From NCBI RefSeq assembly GCF_001445655.1, contig NZ_LNBE01000004.1:434001-498000 (forward strand): DNA of 64,000 bases. Direction: 5' to 3'. This stretch comes from Streptomyces roseifaciens (GTDB lineage: Bacteria > Actinomycetota > Actinomycetes > Streptomycetales > Streptomycetaceae). Under the pieces are notes generated by a model. That model was not told where the DNA came from. It saw nothing but the letters and a program-made list of their open reading frames with translations, and did no database searches. Shown in pieces: positions 16,545-26,373 of the stretch. Position 1 is the stretch's first letter, and every line of letters begins with the position of its first letter. The translations under genes and the position numbers were made by a program.

Positions 16545-17912
16545 CTACGCGGGTAGGGGCGTCGTCTCCCCTCCCGGGCGCCGGACGGGCCCGCGCCCGG
16601 CCCGCTCCAGGATGCGGGCCGCGACCGCCGGCGAGTCGACCAGCGGGTGCAGGGCGAGGGCGCGCAGCGCCGCGTCGCGGTCCTCGTGCACCGCGGCCGC
16701 GATCGTGGCCCGCTCGACCGCCTTGAGCTGCAGCATCAGCCCCAGCTGGTCCTCGCGCAGGGGCTTGCACGGCAGGGGGCGGGCGCCCTGGGCGTCCACC
16801 TCGCACACCGTCTCGATGATGGCCTCGGGGGCCAGCCCGGGGACGGTCGTGCCGTTGGGGACGTTGAGGATCAGGCGCGTGGGCTCGTCCCGGGCGATGG
16901 CCCGCATCAGTTCGAGCGCCACCTTGTCGTAGCCGCCGCCGTCCAGGTCGCAGGAGTCCCGCTGCCAGCCGCCGCTGGCCGCGCGGCTCTCGGCCATGTA
17001 CGTGGACTCGCGCTGCAGCCGGGTGCGCTCCCACAGCTCGTACGAGCGCTCCGGCGTGGCCGCCGCCTCGGTGAAGAAGCCGCTCTGCTGCTGGTCGAGG
17101 AACTGGCCCCGGGTCTCGGGGGATTCCAGCACCGAGCGCAGGGTCTCGCGGCGGAAGTAGTAGTAGTGCAGGTATTCGTTCGGCAGCGAGCCCAGGGCGC
17201 GCAGCCAGTCCGCGCCGAAGAGCTTGCCCTCCTCGAAGGAGGCGAGGGCGTCGTCGTCCGCGAGCAGGCGCGGCAGGAGGTCCTCGCCGTCGACGCACAG
17301 CGATCTGAGCCAGCCGAGGTGGTTGAGTCCCACGTAGTCGAAGGTCACCCGATCCGGGTCGGTTCCGGCGGCCCGCGCCGCCCGCCGCACCAGCCCCACG
17401 GGTGAATCGCAGATGCCGATGACCCGCCGCCCCAGAACGGCCGACATCGCCTCCGTCACCATGCCCGCGGGGTTGGTGAAGTTGATGACCCAGGCGTCGG
17501 GGGCGACCGCCGCCACGCGTTCGGCGATCTCCATGGCCACCAGCACCGTGCGCAGCCCGTACAGGACCCCGCCCGCGCCGACGGTCTCCTGCCCCAACAC
17601 CCCTTCGCTCAGGGGGATCCGCTCGTCCAGCACCCGGCCGGCCGTGCCGCCCACCCGGATGGCCGAGAACACGAAGTCGGTGCCGCGCAGCGCGTCGTCC
17701 AGGCTGTGCGCGATGCGCACGGAGGGGGCGCCGGGCACCCCGTCGGCCTGCGCCGCCAGCACCGAAGCGATCACTCTCATGCGCATGGAATCGGTGTCGT
17801 AGAGCACGAGTTCCGTACAGCGGCCCGGGGTGTCGCGCCGCGTGTCGTCCAGGAGGGCCCGGTGCACCAGAGGCACCCGGAACCCGCCACCGCCGAGAAT
17901 CGTCAGCCTCAT
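16545..17912 (-). CDS. GH4-family 6-phospho-glycosidase
   Basis: A 455-residue NAD- and metal-dependent glycosidase of family GH4. The Rossmann start LTILGGGGFRVPLV, the metal-binding Cys in GICDSPVGL, the HLGW of DYVGLNHLGW, and the late VPNGTTVPGL all fit 6-phospho-beta-glucosidases. GH4 enzymes cleave phosphorylated disaccharides by oxidation/elimination at C3. No PTS gene is present in the window, so the phosphorylated substrate must come from elsewhere. It is transcribed divergently from the PfkB kinase gene, with only 71 bp between them. That arrangement suggests a shared promoter region and related sugar metabolism. The exact substrate is not determined. Confidence 0.9.
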   Translation of the reverse strand: MRLTILGGGGFRVPLVHRALLDDTRRDTPGRCTELVLYDTDSMRMRVIASVLAAQADGVPGAPSVRIAHSLDDALRGTDFVFSAIRVGGTAGRVLDERIPLSEGVLGQETVGAGGVLYGLRTVLVAMEIAERVAAVAPDAWVINFTNPAGMVTEAMSAVLGRRVIGICDSPVGLVRRAARAAGTDPDRVTFDYVGLNHLGWLRSLCVDGEDLLPRLLADDDALASFEEGKLFGADWLRALGSLPNEYLHYYYFRRETLRSVLESPETRGQFLDQQQSGFFTEAAATPERSYELWERTRLQRESTYMAESRAASGGWQRDSCDLDGGGYDKVALELMRAIARDEPTRLILNVPNGTTVPGLAPEAIIETVCEVDAQGARPLPCKPLREDQLGLMLQLKAVERATIAAAVHEDRDAALRALALHPLVDSPAVAARILERAGRGPVRRPGGETTPLPA

Positions 17913-17983
17913 ATTCCGGAAGGTACCTCAGCATCGGGCACACTGTCCGGATCCGCACCCCGTGAGAGGAGCAGCGAGCGCGT

Positions 17984-19165
17984 ATGACGACCTCTTCGCC
18001 CCACTCGACGCCCCGGCAGGACATCCGGAACGGGCACTGCCCGGGCGAGCGCACCGAGGGATTCGAGTTCCAGGGGGCGGCTCCCGTCCTCGACCCGCTG
18101 GCCGAGGTCCGCTCGGCGGACGACCCGCCCACCGACGTGTACCTGACCGGAACGGTCTTCCTCGACATCATCTTCACGGGCCTGGACTCGGCCCCCGTGC
18201 GCGGCACGGAGTCCTGGGCCCGGGGCATGGGGTCGAGCCCGGGCGGCATCGCCAACATGGCCACCGCCCTGGCCCGGCTGGGCCTGCGCACCTCCCTCGC
18301 CGCGGCCTTCGGGGACGACATGTACGGCGAGTACTGCTGGGAGGCGCTCGCGCAAGGGGAGGGGATCGATCTCGGCCTGTCGCGCACGGTGGCCGGGTGG
18401 CACTCGCCGGTGACCGTCTCGATGGCCTACGAGGGCGAGCGGACGATGGTCTCGCACGGACACGAGGCGCCGCCGCCCGGTGACGGAGGGGTGCCCGCGC
18501 CCGAGTGCCCGCCGCCCTCGCGGGCCTGCGTGGCCCTGCTGGTGCCGGGCCGCGAGGAGGAGTGGATCGCCCGGGCGGCGGCCCGGGGCAGCAGGGTCTT
18601 CGCGGACGTCGGCTGGGACGAGACCGGCCGCTGGGACCCGGCCGACCTGGCGGGCCTGGAGCACTGCGAGGCCTTCCTGCCCAACGCGGAGGAGGCCATG
18701 CGCTACACCCGCACCGACTGCCCGCGGGCCGCGGCCCGCGCGCTCGCCGAGAAGGTCCCGGTCGCCGTCGTCACTATGGGGGAGAAGGGCGCCTTCGCGG
18801 TCGACAGCCGGACGGGGGAGAGCGCGGAGATCCCGGCGATCGCCGTCGAGGCGCTCGACCCCACGGGCGCCGGCGACGTCTTCGTCGCGGGCTTCGTCAC
18901 GGGCACCCTGGCCGGCTGGCCGCTCGCCGACCGGCTCGCCTTCGCCGGGCTGACGGCCGCCCTGTCCGTACAGGAATTCGGAGGGTCTCTGTCGGCCCCC
19001 GGGTGGGTCGAGATCGCCGCCTGGTGGAAGCACGTGCGGTCCTACGACGACCAGAGCCCGGCCGTCCGCCGCCGCTACGCCTTCCTCGACGGCCTGCTGC
19101 CCGCGGCGGCCCGGCCCTGGCCGCTGCGCCGGGCCGTGCCGACGCTGGGATTCCGCAGACCGTAG
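17984..19165 (+). CDS. PfkB-family carbohydrate kinase
   Basis: A 393-residue sugar kinase of the ribokinase/PfkB type. An extended N-terminus (1-55, hydrophilic) precedes the fold. Signature 1 is GMGSSPGGIANMATALARLG, and signature 2 is DPTGAGDVFVAGF with the catalytic Asp. VVTMGEKGAF contributes to the ATP site. It is longer than ribokinase (~310) because of the N-terminal and C-terminal extensions (YDDQSPAVRRRYAFLDGLLP). It diverges from the GH4 glycosidase gene, which fits joint use of a disaccharide or aminosugar. The phosphorylated sugar is unknown. Confidence 0.88.
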   Translation: MTTSSPHSTPRQDIRNGHCPGERTEGFEFQGAAPVLDPLAEVRSADDPPTDVYLTGTVFLDIIFTGLDSAPVRGTESWARGMGSSPGGIANMATALARLGLRTSLAAAFGDDMYGEYCWEALAQGEGIDLGLSRTVAGWHSPVTVSMAYEGERTMVSHGHEAPPPGDGGVPAPECPPPSRACVALLVPGREEEWIARAAARGSRVFADVGWDETGRWDPADLAGLEHCEAFLPNAEEAMRYTRTDCPRAAARALAEKVPVAVVTMGEKGAFAVDSRTGESAEIPAIAVEALDPTGAGDVFVAGFVTGTLAGWPLADRLAFAGLTAALSVQEFGGSLSAPGWVEIAAWWKHVRSYDDQSPAVRRRYAFLDGLLPAAARPWPLRRAVPTLGFRRP

Positions 19166-19167
19166 CC

Positions 19168-19192
19168 GCGGGGCCCGCGCGGGCGGCCCCGC
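19168..19192 (+). terminator. Likely terminator after the PfkB gene
   Basis: Inverted repeat GCGGGGCC (19168-19175) and GGCCCCGC (19185-19192) with a 9-base loop, just after the kinase stop codon. There is no clear T run, as is usual in Streptomyces. Confidence 0.5.
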
Positions 19193-19292
19193 GCAGCCGG
19201 AAAAGCCCTCGGGCCCCTGGGCCTGCCGTCGTACCCTGGTATTCCAAGGATTTCCGGACACCGGCCGGACACAGGAGTGCAGAAAAGAGGCG

Positions 19293-20318
<1,026 letters not shown>

Positions 20319-20325
20319 AAACACG

Positions 20326-20823
20326 ATGGCTATCGACGTCAACAACGAATCCGGCACGGACATCGACGAGCAGGCGGTCCTCGACATCGCCCGCTACGCG
20401 CTCGCCCGGATGCGCATCCACCCGCTCTCCGAACTCTCGGTCATCGTTGTCGACGCCGAAGCCATGGAGCAGCTCCACGTCCAGTGGATGGACCTGCCCG
20501 GGCCGACCGATGTGATGTCCTTCCCGATGGACGAGCTCCGTCCCCCGGCCAAGGACGACGACGAGCCCCCCCAGGGCCTCCTCGGCGACATCGTGCTGTG
20601 CCCGGAGGTCGCCAAGAAGCAGGGCGAGGACGCGCCCACCGGGCACTCCATGGACGAGGAGCTCCAGCTGCTCACCGTCCACGGCGTCCTCCACCTCCTC
20701 GGCTACGACCACGAGGAGCCCGACGAGAAGGCCGAGATGTTCGGCCTCCAGGCCGCCATCGTCGACGGCTGGCGGGCCGAGCGCGGGATCGAGGGGCCCT
20801 CCCCGGCGCCCACGATCACGTGA
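20326..20823 (+). CDS. ybeY: Endoribonuclease YbeY (16S rRNA maturation)
   Basis: A 165-residue metal-dependent endoribonuclease needed for 16S rRNA 3' maturation and ribosome quality control. The zinc-binding motif [16 protein letters not shown] supplies His119, His123 and His129, and [10 protein letters not shown] is the conserved strand-loop before it. The ATG at 20326 follows the phoH stop by 7 bp. The 3' end overlaps the next gene by 4 nt (GTGA at 20820-20823), so the three genes are coupled. Confidence 0.94.
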   Translation: MAIDVNNESGTDIDEQAVLDIARYALARMRIHPLSELSVIVVDAEAMEQLHVQWMDLPGPTDVMSFPMDELRPPAKDDDEPPQGLLGDIVLCPEVAKKQGEDAPTGHSMDEELQLLTVHGVLHLLGYDHEEPDEKAEMFGLQAAIVDGWRAERGIEGPSPAPTIT

Positions 20824-22115
20824 CCGGCCGGCTGATCGCGGTCGCGGTCCTCCTCCTGGTCGTGGCCTGGCTCGCCGCCTGCGCCGAGGCCGGCCTCGCG
20901 CGGACCACCCGGTTCCGCGCGGAGGAGGCCGTCCGCTCCGGGCGGCGCGGCAGCGCCAGGCTGATGGCCGTCGCCGCCGACCCCACCCGCTACCTGAACG
21001 TGGCCCTGCTCGTCCGCGTCGCCTGCGAGATGGCGGCCGGCGTGCTGGTCACCTACGCCTGCCTGCAGGAGTTCGAGAAGACCTGGCAGGCGCTGACCGT
21101 CGCCATCGCCGTCATGGTCCTCGTCTCCTACGTGGCCGTCGGCGTCTCCCCGCGCACCATCGGGCGCCAGCACCCGCTGGGCACCGCCACCGCGGCCGCC
21201 TACGTCCTGCTGCCGCTCGCCCGCATCATGGGCCCGGTGCCGCAGCTGCTGATCCTCATCGGCAACGCCCTCACCCCCGGCAAGGGCTTCCGCAAGGGCC
21301 CCTTCGCCTCCGAGGCCGAGCTGCGGGCGATGGTCGACCTCGCGGAGAAGGAGTCCCTGATCGAGGACGAGGAGCGCCGCATGGTGCACTCCGTCTTCGA
21401 GCTCGGCGACACCCTCGTGCGCGAGGTGATGGTGCCGCGCACCGACCTCGTCGTCATCGAGCGCGGCAAGACCATCCGCCAGGCCCTCACCCTCGCCCTG
21501 CGCTCCGGCTTCTCCCGGATCCCGGTCACCGGCGAGAGCGAGGACGACATCGTGGGCGTCGTCTACCTCAAGGACCTCGTCCGCAAGACGCACATCAGCC
21601 GGGACGCGGAGTCCGAGCTGGTCTCCACCGCGATGCGGCCCGCCGTCTTCGTGCCCGACACGAAGAACGCGGGGGACCTGCTGCGGGAGATGCAGCAGCA
21701 GCGCAACCACTGCGCCGTCGCCATCGACGAGTACGGCGGCACCGCCGGCATCGTCACCATCGAGGACATCCTCGAGGAGATCGTCGGCGAGATCACCGAC
21801 GAGTACGACCGCGAGCTGCCGCCCGTCGAGGAGCTCGGCGAGGGCCGCTACCGCGTCACCGCCCGCCTCGACCTCGGCGACCTCGGCGAGCTCTACGGCT
21901 TCGACGAGCTCGACGACGAGGACGTGGAGACGGTCGGCGGCCTGCTGGCCAAGTCCCTGGGCCGGGTGCCGATCGCGGGCGCGGTGGCCGAGGTCGACCT
22001 CGCCGACTACGGGCTGGGGGAGCCCGGCGGCATCACGGGCCTCCGCCTGACCGCGGAGGCGGCGGCGGGCCGCCGGAACCGGATCGTCACGGTGCTGGTG
22101 GAGCCGGTTCGCTGA
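20820..22115 (+). CDS. CNNM/CorC-like membrane protein with CBS domains
   Basis: A 431-residue protein of the hemolysin-C/CorC/CNNM family. Residues 1-145 form the DUF21 membrane domain with about four helices. Two CBS domains follow (~200-330, with [15 protein letters not shown] and YLKDLV). [20 protein letters not shown] is the family signature, and a C-terminal CorC/HlyC domain (~345-431) completes it. These proteins are linked to magnesium export or transport and bind ATP-Mg in the CBS pair. The GTG start overlaps the ybeY stop. A strong terminator follows immediately, so the core operon is cut here, although in other actinobacteria era is usually nearby. Confidence 0.92.
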   Translation: MTGRLIAVAVLLLVVAWLAACAEAGLARTTRFRAEEAVRSGRRGSARLMAVAADPTRYLNVALLVRVACEMAAGVLVTYACLQEFEKTWQALTVAIAVMVLVSYVAVGVSPRTIGRQHPLGTATAAAYVLLPLARIMGPVPQLLILIGNALTPGKGFRKGPFASEAELRAMVDLAEKESLIEDEERRMVHSVFELGDTLVREVMVPRTDLVVIERGKTIRQALTLALRSGFSRIPVTGESEDDIVGVVYLKDLVRKTHISRDAESELVSTAMRPAVFVPDTKNAGDLLREMQQQRNHCAVAIDEYGGTAGIVTIEDILEEIVGEITDEYDRELPPVEELGEGRYRVTARLDLGDLGELYGFDELDDEDVETVGGLLAKSLGRVPIAGAVAEVDLADYGLGEPGGITGLRLTAEAAAGRRNRIVTVLVEPVR

Positions 22116-22127
22116 CTTCACCCCATA

Positions 22128-22178
22128 CCGGACGGGCTGAGTGGTTGACGCGACGCGTCAACCACTCAGCCCGTCCGG
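22128..22178. terminator. Strong bidirectional terminator, 25 bp perfect inverted repeat
   Basis: Left arm 22128-22152 and right arm 22154-22178 are perfectly complementary over 25 bp with a single unpaired central base (practical loop about 5 nt). It lies 13 bp after the CBS-protein stop and 12 bp before the stop of the convergent MFS gene, so it serves both. Confidence 0.9.
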
Positions 22179-22190
22179 GGGCCGGGGCCC

Positions 22191-23645
22191 TCAGGCCTTG
22201 ACCCGCCCGCGCAGGCCCACCGCCACCAGTACCGCCACCGCCGCCACGATCGCGGCGTCCACGCCCATGCCCAGGCGGATGCCGCCCAGCGTCGCCGACG
22301 CGAAGTCCGAGCCGCCCTCGGAGAGGGTGGCGGTCCGCGCCGAGGACACCGCGCTCAGCAGCGGGATCCCGATCGTGAGCCCGACCTGCTGCGAGCTGGT
22401 CACCAGACCCGTCGCCAGGCCCTGCTCGGTGTCCGGCAGGCCCGACGTCGCCGTCACCCCGTAGGCGACGATCGCCCACAGGTGCCCGATGCAGGCGATG
22501 CTCGCCGCCGCCAGGGCCAGCCACGCGCCGGAGGCGTCCTGCCCCAGGGCGAGCAGTGCGGCCGAGAAGACGGCCTGGACGGCCAGGCCGGCGAGGAGCG
22601 TGGTGCGGGCGCCGAAGCGGGCGATGACCCGCGGCGCCGTCATGCCGGCGGCGACGGCGAAGACGCCCTGCACGCCGAAGACCAGGCCCGTGCGGAAGGC
22701 CGAGAGCTCCAGCACCTCCTGCAGGTAGAGGGTGAGCAGGAAGACGACGGTGCTCATCATCGCGAAGGTGACCAGGCCGGCCAGGTTCCCCCAGGCGACC
22801 GTCCGCCGCCGCAGCATCGGCAGGGAGACCAGCGGCTCGGCGGCCCGGGACTCGACGAGGACGAAGGCCGCGAGCAGGACGGCGCCCAGGACGAGCGAGA
22901 CGAGGACGTCCGCGCCGCCGAAGCCCCGCTGGGCCGCGGTCGACAGCCCGTAGATGAGGGCCAGCAGGCCGCCGGTGACGGTCACCGCGCCCGGTATGTC
23001 GACCCGGGGCCGCTGCGGGTGCCGGGACTCGGTGAGCAGACCCGGAGCGACCGCGAGGATGCCGAGGCCGGCCACGGCCAGCAGGCCCATCGTCGAGCGC
23101 CAGCCGAGCGTGTCGGTCATGACGCCGCCGAGCACCATGCCGATGGTGAAGCCGAGGGAGAGCAGGGTGCCGCTGATGCCCAGGGCGCGTTCGCGCTGCG
23201 GGCCCTCGGCGAACGTCGTGGTCAGCAGCGACATGCCGGTCGGCACGATGATGGCCGCGCCGAGCCCCTGCAGGGCGCGCGCGGCGAGGAAGACGGCCGG
23301 TGCCCAGGCGAGCGTGGCGAGCACGGAGGCCGCGGTGAACAGCGCGAGCCCGGCCAGGAAGACGCGGCGCCGCCCGTACAGGTCGGCGATCCGGCCGGAG
23401 AGCAGCAGGAAGCCGCCGGAGGGCAGGGCGAAGGCGGTGACCGCCCACTGCAGGTCGGCCTGGCCCATGCCGAGGTCGTCGCCCAGGACGGGCAGGGCCA
23501 CGTTCAGGATGGAGAAGTCGAGGGCCACGATGAACTGCGCGGCGCACAGCACGAGCAGGACCAGCTTGTCGCGGGCGGACATGCCCGGGCCGGCCGCGGC
23601 GGCCGCACCGGCAGGGGTCGTACGGGGAGGGGAGTCGATCGCCAT
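22191..23645 (-). CDS. MFS drug transporter (DHA2/14-TM type)
   Basis: A 484-residue major facilitator with about 14 membrane helices. It has the motif-A-like GRIADLYGRRRVFLAG after helix 2, the first-helix signature LDFSILNVALPVL and motif C-like SLGFTIGMVLGGVMTD in helix 5. These are features of proton-coupled drug efflux pumps (EmrB/QacA group). It is divergent from an XRE/MmyB-type regulator, with an 81 bp shared promoter region holding a palindrome (23693-23712). Induction of the pump by a compound sensed by that regulator is the likely logic. Substrates are unknown. It sits within what is normally a core ybeY-CBS-era neighbourhood. Confidence 0.9.
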   Translation of the reverse strand: MAIDSPPRTTPAGAAAAAGPGMSARDKLVLLVLCAAQFIVALDFSILNVALPVLGDDLGMGQADLQWAVTAFALPSGGFLLLSGRIADLYGRRRVFLAGLALFTAASVLATLAWAPAVFLAARALQGLGAAIIVPTGMSLLTTTFAEGPQRERALGISGTLLSLGFTIGMVLGGVMTDTLGWRSTMGLLAVAGLGILAVAPGLLTESRHPQRPRVDIPGAVTVTGGLLALIYGLSTAAQRGFGGADVLVSLVLGAVLLAAFVLVESRAAEPLVSLPMLRRRTVAWGNLAGLVTFAMMSTVVFLLTLYLQEVLELSAFRTGLVFGVQGVFAVAAGMTAPRVIARFGARTTLLAGLAVQAVFSAALLALGQDASGAWLALAAASIACIGHLWAIVAYGVTATSGLPDTEQGLATGLVTSSQQVGLTIGIPLLSAVSSARTATLSEGGSDFASATLGGIRLGMGVDAAIVAAVAVLVAVGLRGRVKA

Positions 23646-23692
23646 GCGCCCACCTTCCGGCGCGCGGAAGAAACGTGGGGAGAGCGTGCTTA

Positions 23693-23712
23693 TGGTGGTG
23701 GCCGCACCACCA
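23693..23712. promoter_or_regulatory. Candidate operator between MFS and XRE genes
   Basis: Perfect palindrome TGGTGGTG-GCCG-CACCACCA (8 bp arms, 4-base centre). It lies in the divergent promoter region, 14 bp before the regulator's ATG and over its expected ribosome-site region. It is a plausible binding site for the adjacent regulator. Confidence 0.45.
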
Positions 23713-23726
23713 GGCAAGGGGGAGAG

Positions 23727-24593
23727 ATGACCGTACAGACGCGTCGTCGCCAAGAGCTGCGTGACTTCTTGACGACCCGTCGGGCCCGGGTGTCCCCGGC
23801 CGACGTGGGTCTGCCGGACGGCGGGGGCCGCCGGCGCACGCCCGGACTGCGCCGCGAGGAGGTCGCCGTCCTCGCGGGCGTGGGCGCCTCCTGGTACCAG
23901 TGGCTGGAGCAGGGGCGGGACATCACCGTCTCGCCGCAGGTGCTGGACTCCGTGGCGAACGTCCTCAAGCTGAGCGGGGACGAGCGCCGGCACCTGTACG
24001 TGCTCGCCGGGCTGAACCCGCCGCAGCCGCAGTCCCCGTACGACCCGGACTACCTGTGCGAGGGCCTGCAGCGGCTGATCGACGGCTGGATGCCGTACCC
24101 GGCGCACATCATGGACCCGTACTGGAACCTGGTCGCCTTCAACGACTCGGCCCGCATGGTCATCGGCTTCCGCCGGAAGCCGCGGCCGAACTGCCTGGTC
24201 GACTTCTTCACCGACCCCGCCTACCGCGCCCGCGCGGCGAACTGGGAGCAGAACGCCCGGCGGGTCGTCGCCCAGTACCGCGCCGCGTGCTCGGAGCGCC
24301 CGGACGACGAGGGGTTCCAGGAGATCGTGGCGGAGGTGGCCGCGGCGAGCCCGGAGTTCACGGAGCTGTGGGCGCAGGGCGACGTGCAGGCGGGCGGCCA
24401 GCTGGTCAAGGAGTTCGACCACCCGGTGGCCGGGCCGCTGTACCTGGAGAGCACGCACCTGCGCGTGCCGGCCCGGCCGGACCTGACGATCGTCATGCAC
24501 AACCCCGTGCCGGACACGGGCACGGCCGCGAAGCTGGAGTGGCTCGTCTCGCCGGAGGGCCGGCGGGGCGGCATGTACTCGGTCGCGGGCTGA
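23727..24593 (+). CDS. XRE-family regulator with MmyB-like ligand domain
   Basis: A 288-residue regulator. Residues ~8-85 form a helix-turn-helix with the characteristic RRTPGLRREEVAVLAGVGAS and WYQWLEQGRDITVSPQVLDS blocks. Residues ~105-275 form the MmyB-like (PAS-like) fatty-acid or small-ligand-binding domain with the typical DPYWNLVAFNDSARM and PEFTELWAQGDV segments. Such regulators control a neighbouring divergent MFS pump or oxidoreductase. The ATG has GGGGGAG just upstream. A second divergent pair of the same architecture lies at 43610-46080, making these paralogous modules. Confidence 0.92.
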   Translation: MTVQTRRRQELRDFLTTRRARVSPADVGLPDGGGRRRTPGLRREEVAVLAGVGASWYQWLEQGRDITVSPQVLDSVANVLKLSGDERRHLYVLAGLNPPQPQSPYDPDYLCEGLQRLIDGWMPYPAHIMDPYWNLVAFNDSARMVIGFRRKPRPNCLVDFFTDPAYRARAANWEQNARRVVAQYRAACSERPDDEGFQEIVAEVAAASPEFTELWAQGDVQAGGQLVKEFDHPVAGPLYLESTHLRVPARPDLTIVMHNPVPDTGTAAKLEWLVSPEGRRGGMYSVAG

Positions 24594-24683
24594 GGCGGGC
24601 CGCCGGTGCGGGGCCGCCGTAGCCCCATGGGCTTTGCCCTGTGCATACTTCGGGCAGACCGTCCCTTTACCTAAGGATTCCTC

Positions 24684-25466
24684 GTGTCCGCTGCCCTGCG
24701 CCGTGGCGCCCTCGCCGCCGTCGCCGCCGCGTCCCTCCTGACCCTCTCCGCGTGCGGGGGCGGCGACCAGGGCGGCGCGCCGCAGTCCGCCGCGCAGAGC
24801 AGCGGCTCGGCCGGCGGCAGCGCCGCCCCCGCCCCGGGCAAGGACGCGGGGGCCCGGCCCCTGACCGCCGCGCAGGCCAAGGCTGCCCTGCTCACCCCGG
24901 GCGACCTGCCCTCGGGCTGGGAGGTCAACAAGGACATCCCGGCCTACGACGTCGGCGCGACCGGCATGCAGTTCGGCAAGGCCGACAAGGCCGCGTGCCA
25001 GCCCCTGCTCGACGTCTTCGTCGGCGCGGACAACGGCCCCAAGGCGCAGGCCCACGCCATGACCGACCTCAAGCAGGCCGGCGAGACCGGGATCCAGATG
25101 ACCCAGGGCGTCACCTCCTACCAGGAGGCCGAGGCCGTCAAGATCATGCAGCAGAAGATCGACTTCGGTGCCTGCGGGAAGTTCGCGGCCAAGGGCGCCG
25201 ACGGCACCACGGACCAGGCGGCCGGCAGCGAGCTGACCGTGCCCGCGCTCGGCGACGGGGCGCGCGGCGTGCGGGTGGTCTTCGCCGCGACCGAGGAGGG
25301 CGTGAGCATCCAGCACGACATCGCGGCCGTCCGCGTCGGCGGCACCGTCGTGACCGTCTCCCAGGCCAGCTTCACCACCGCCGACACGGCCGCCTTCGAG
25401 TCGTCCCTGCGCAAGGCCGTCGAGAAGGTGCAGCAGGCGCAGCAGAAGGCCGGCGGCAAGGCCTGA
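24684..25466 (+). CDS. Putative secreted lipoprotein
   Basis: A 260-residue predicted lipoprotein. The N-terminus ends in the lipobox LSAC (Cys24). A Gly/Ser/Ala-rich linker (25-60) precedes a folded domain (65-245) containing the PGDLPSGWEV segment and two cysteines (AACQPLL, FGACGKF) typical of the Streptomyces family of LppX/sensor-like lipoproteins of unknown role. The C-terminus is Gln/Ala/Lys-rich. GTG start with AAGGA 9 nt upstream; TTTACCTAAGG just before it may include a -10 element. It may share a transcript with the next three genes. Confidence 0.75.
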   Translation: MSAALRRGALAAVAAASLLTLSACGGGDQGGAPQSAAQSSGSAGGSAAPAPGKDAGARPLTAAQAKAALLTPGDLPSGWEVNKDIPAYDVGATGMQFGKADKAACQPLLDVFVGADNGPKAQAHAMTDLKQAGETGIQMTQGVTSYQEAEAVKIMQQKIDFGACGKFAAKGADGTTDQAAGSELTVPALGDGARGVRVVFAATEEGVSIQHDIAAVRVGGTVVTVSQASFTTADTAAFESSLRKAVEKVQQAQQKAGGKA

Positions 25467-25510
25467 TCCCGGGGCGATCGGGGGGACCGGCGCTGCTTAT
25501 GCTCCCCGGT

Positions 25511-25861
25511 ATGACGGAGACGACGCTGGACCCCGAAGACCGCAAGATCATCACGCTGGCCCGTTCCGCGCGCGCCCGCAACGGCGTGCCCGAGGGCGCC
25601 GCCGTGCGCGACGAGACGGGCCGCACGTACGTGGCCGGCACGGTCGCGCTCGACTCGCTGCGGCTCAGCGCGCTGCGGACCGCGGTCGCCATGGCCGTCG
25701 CGAGCGGGGCGAAGTCCCTGGAGGCCGCGGCCGTCGTCTCCGAGGCGGACGCCGTCCCCGCGGAGGACCGCGCGGCCGTGCGCGACCTGGGCGGCCCCGC
25801 CACCCCCGTGCTCCTCGCGGGCCCCGACGGCACCCTGCGCAGCAGGGTCGACGCCGGCTGA
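25511..25861 (+). CDS. Degenerate cytidine-deaminase-like protein (catalytic motifs lost)
   Basis: A 116-residue protein aligned by its order of elements with cytidine deaminase (GAAVRDETGRTYVAGTVALD, then a helix containing the HAE/CAE position, then a beta strand AAAVV). The zinc/catalytic motif that reads CAERTA in Cdd appears as SALRTA here. The later PCGxC motif is absent, replaced by LGGPATPVLL. It therefore cannot be a conventional zinc deaminase. It occupies the place where cdd-like genes precede era in actinobacteria; I recall a similar short protein in mycobacteria. A structural or nucleotide-binding role is possible. It is 3 bp from the next gene. Confidence 0.75.
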   Translation: MTETTLDPEDRKIITLARSARARNGVPEGAAVRDETGRTYVAGTVALDSLRLSALRTAVAMAVASGAKSLEAAAVVSEADAVPAEDRAAVRDLGGPATPVLLAGPDGTLRSRVDAG

Positions 25862-25864
25862 GCC

Positions 25865-26275
25865 GTGGCGCGGAACGAGACCCCGGCCGGCTTCGCCTGG
25901 TTCATGACCGCGGCGTCGGCCGCCCTCACGCTCACCCTGGCCGTCGAGTGGGCCCGCGGCGAGGGCTTCGACTGGATGACGGCCGCCTGGCTGATCGTCC
26001 TGTGGCCGCACGCCCTGAGGGACCTCCTGCGCGCACGCGGCCGCCGCCGGGCCGCCGGCCGCGCCGACACCGTGGGGGGCTGGAGTCCCTTCCTGGCCAC
26101 CGCCGCCCTGTGGACCGGGCTCGTCCTCGGCTGGACGCGCGGAGAGGGCACGGACTGGTTCGCCCTCGCGGCCGGCCTGCTGCTGCCCGCCGGCGGGGCC
26201 TTGTGGCTCGTGGCCAAGGTGGCCGGGCGGCGCCGCGGCTCCGGGCCGGCCGCGCGGCGCCTGCGGCGGGCCTGA
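25865..26275 (+). CDS. Small four-helix membrane protein
   Basis: A 136-residue protein with about four hydrophobic segments arranged in two similar pairs (FAWFMTAASAALTLTLAVEW with the Trp-rich WMTAAWLIVLWPHALRDLL, and LATAALWTGLVLGWTRGEG with WFALAAGLLLPAGGALWLV). The repeat of W-A-R/T-R-G-E-G after the first helix of each pair suggests an internal duplication. The C-terminus is Arg-rich and cytoplasmic. It starts at GTG 3 bp after the deaminase-like gene, so it is co-transcribed. The function is unknown. Confidence 0.75.
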   Translation: MARNETPAGFAWFMTAASAALTLTLAVEWARGEGFDWMTAAWLIVLWPHALRDLLRARGRRRAAGRADTVGGWSPFLATAALWTGLVLGWTRGEGTDWFALAAGLLLPAGGALWLVAKVAGRRRGSGPAARRLRRA

Positions 26276-26373
26276 GGCCGTACGGCCCGTCCTGCCCGCC
26301 CGGCCCGTCGCGGCGTCCGGTACCGTCCGGCCGGACGGGCCGCTGGTCGGCGGGTGGGCAGGGATCGGGGAGA

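Noticed and set aside
25511..25861. Calling this gene cdd (active cytidine deaminase)
   Set aside because: The residues that bind zinc and the catalytic Glu are missing, so the name would mislead.
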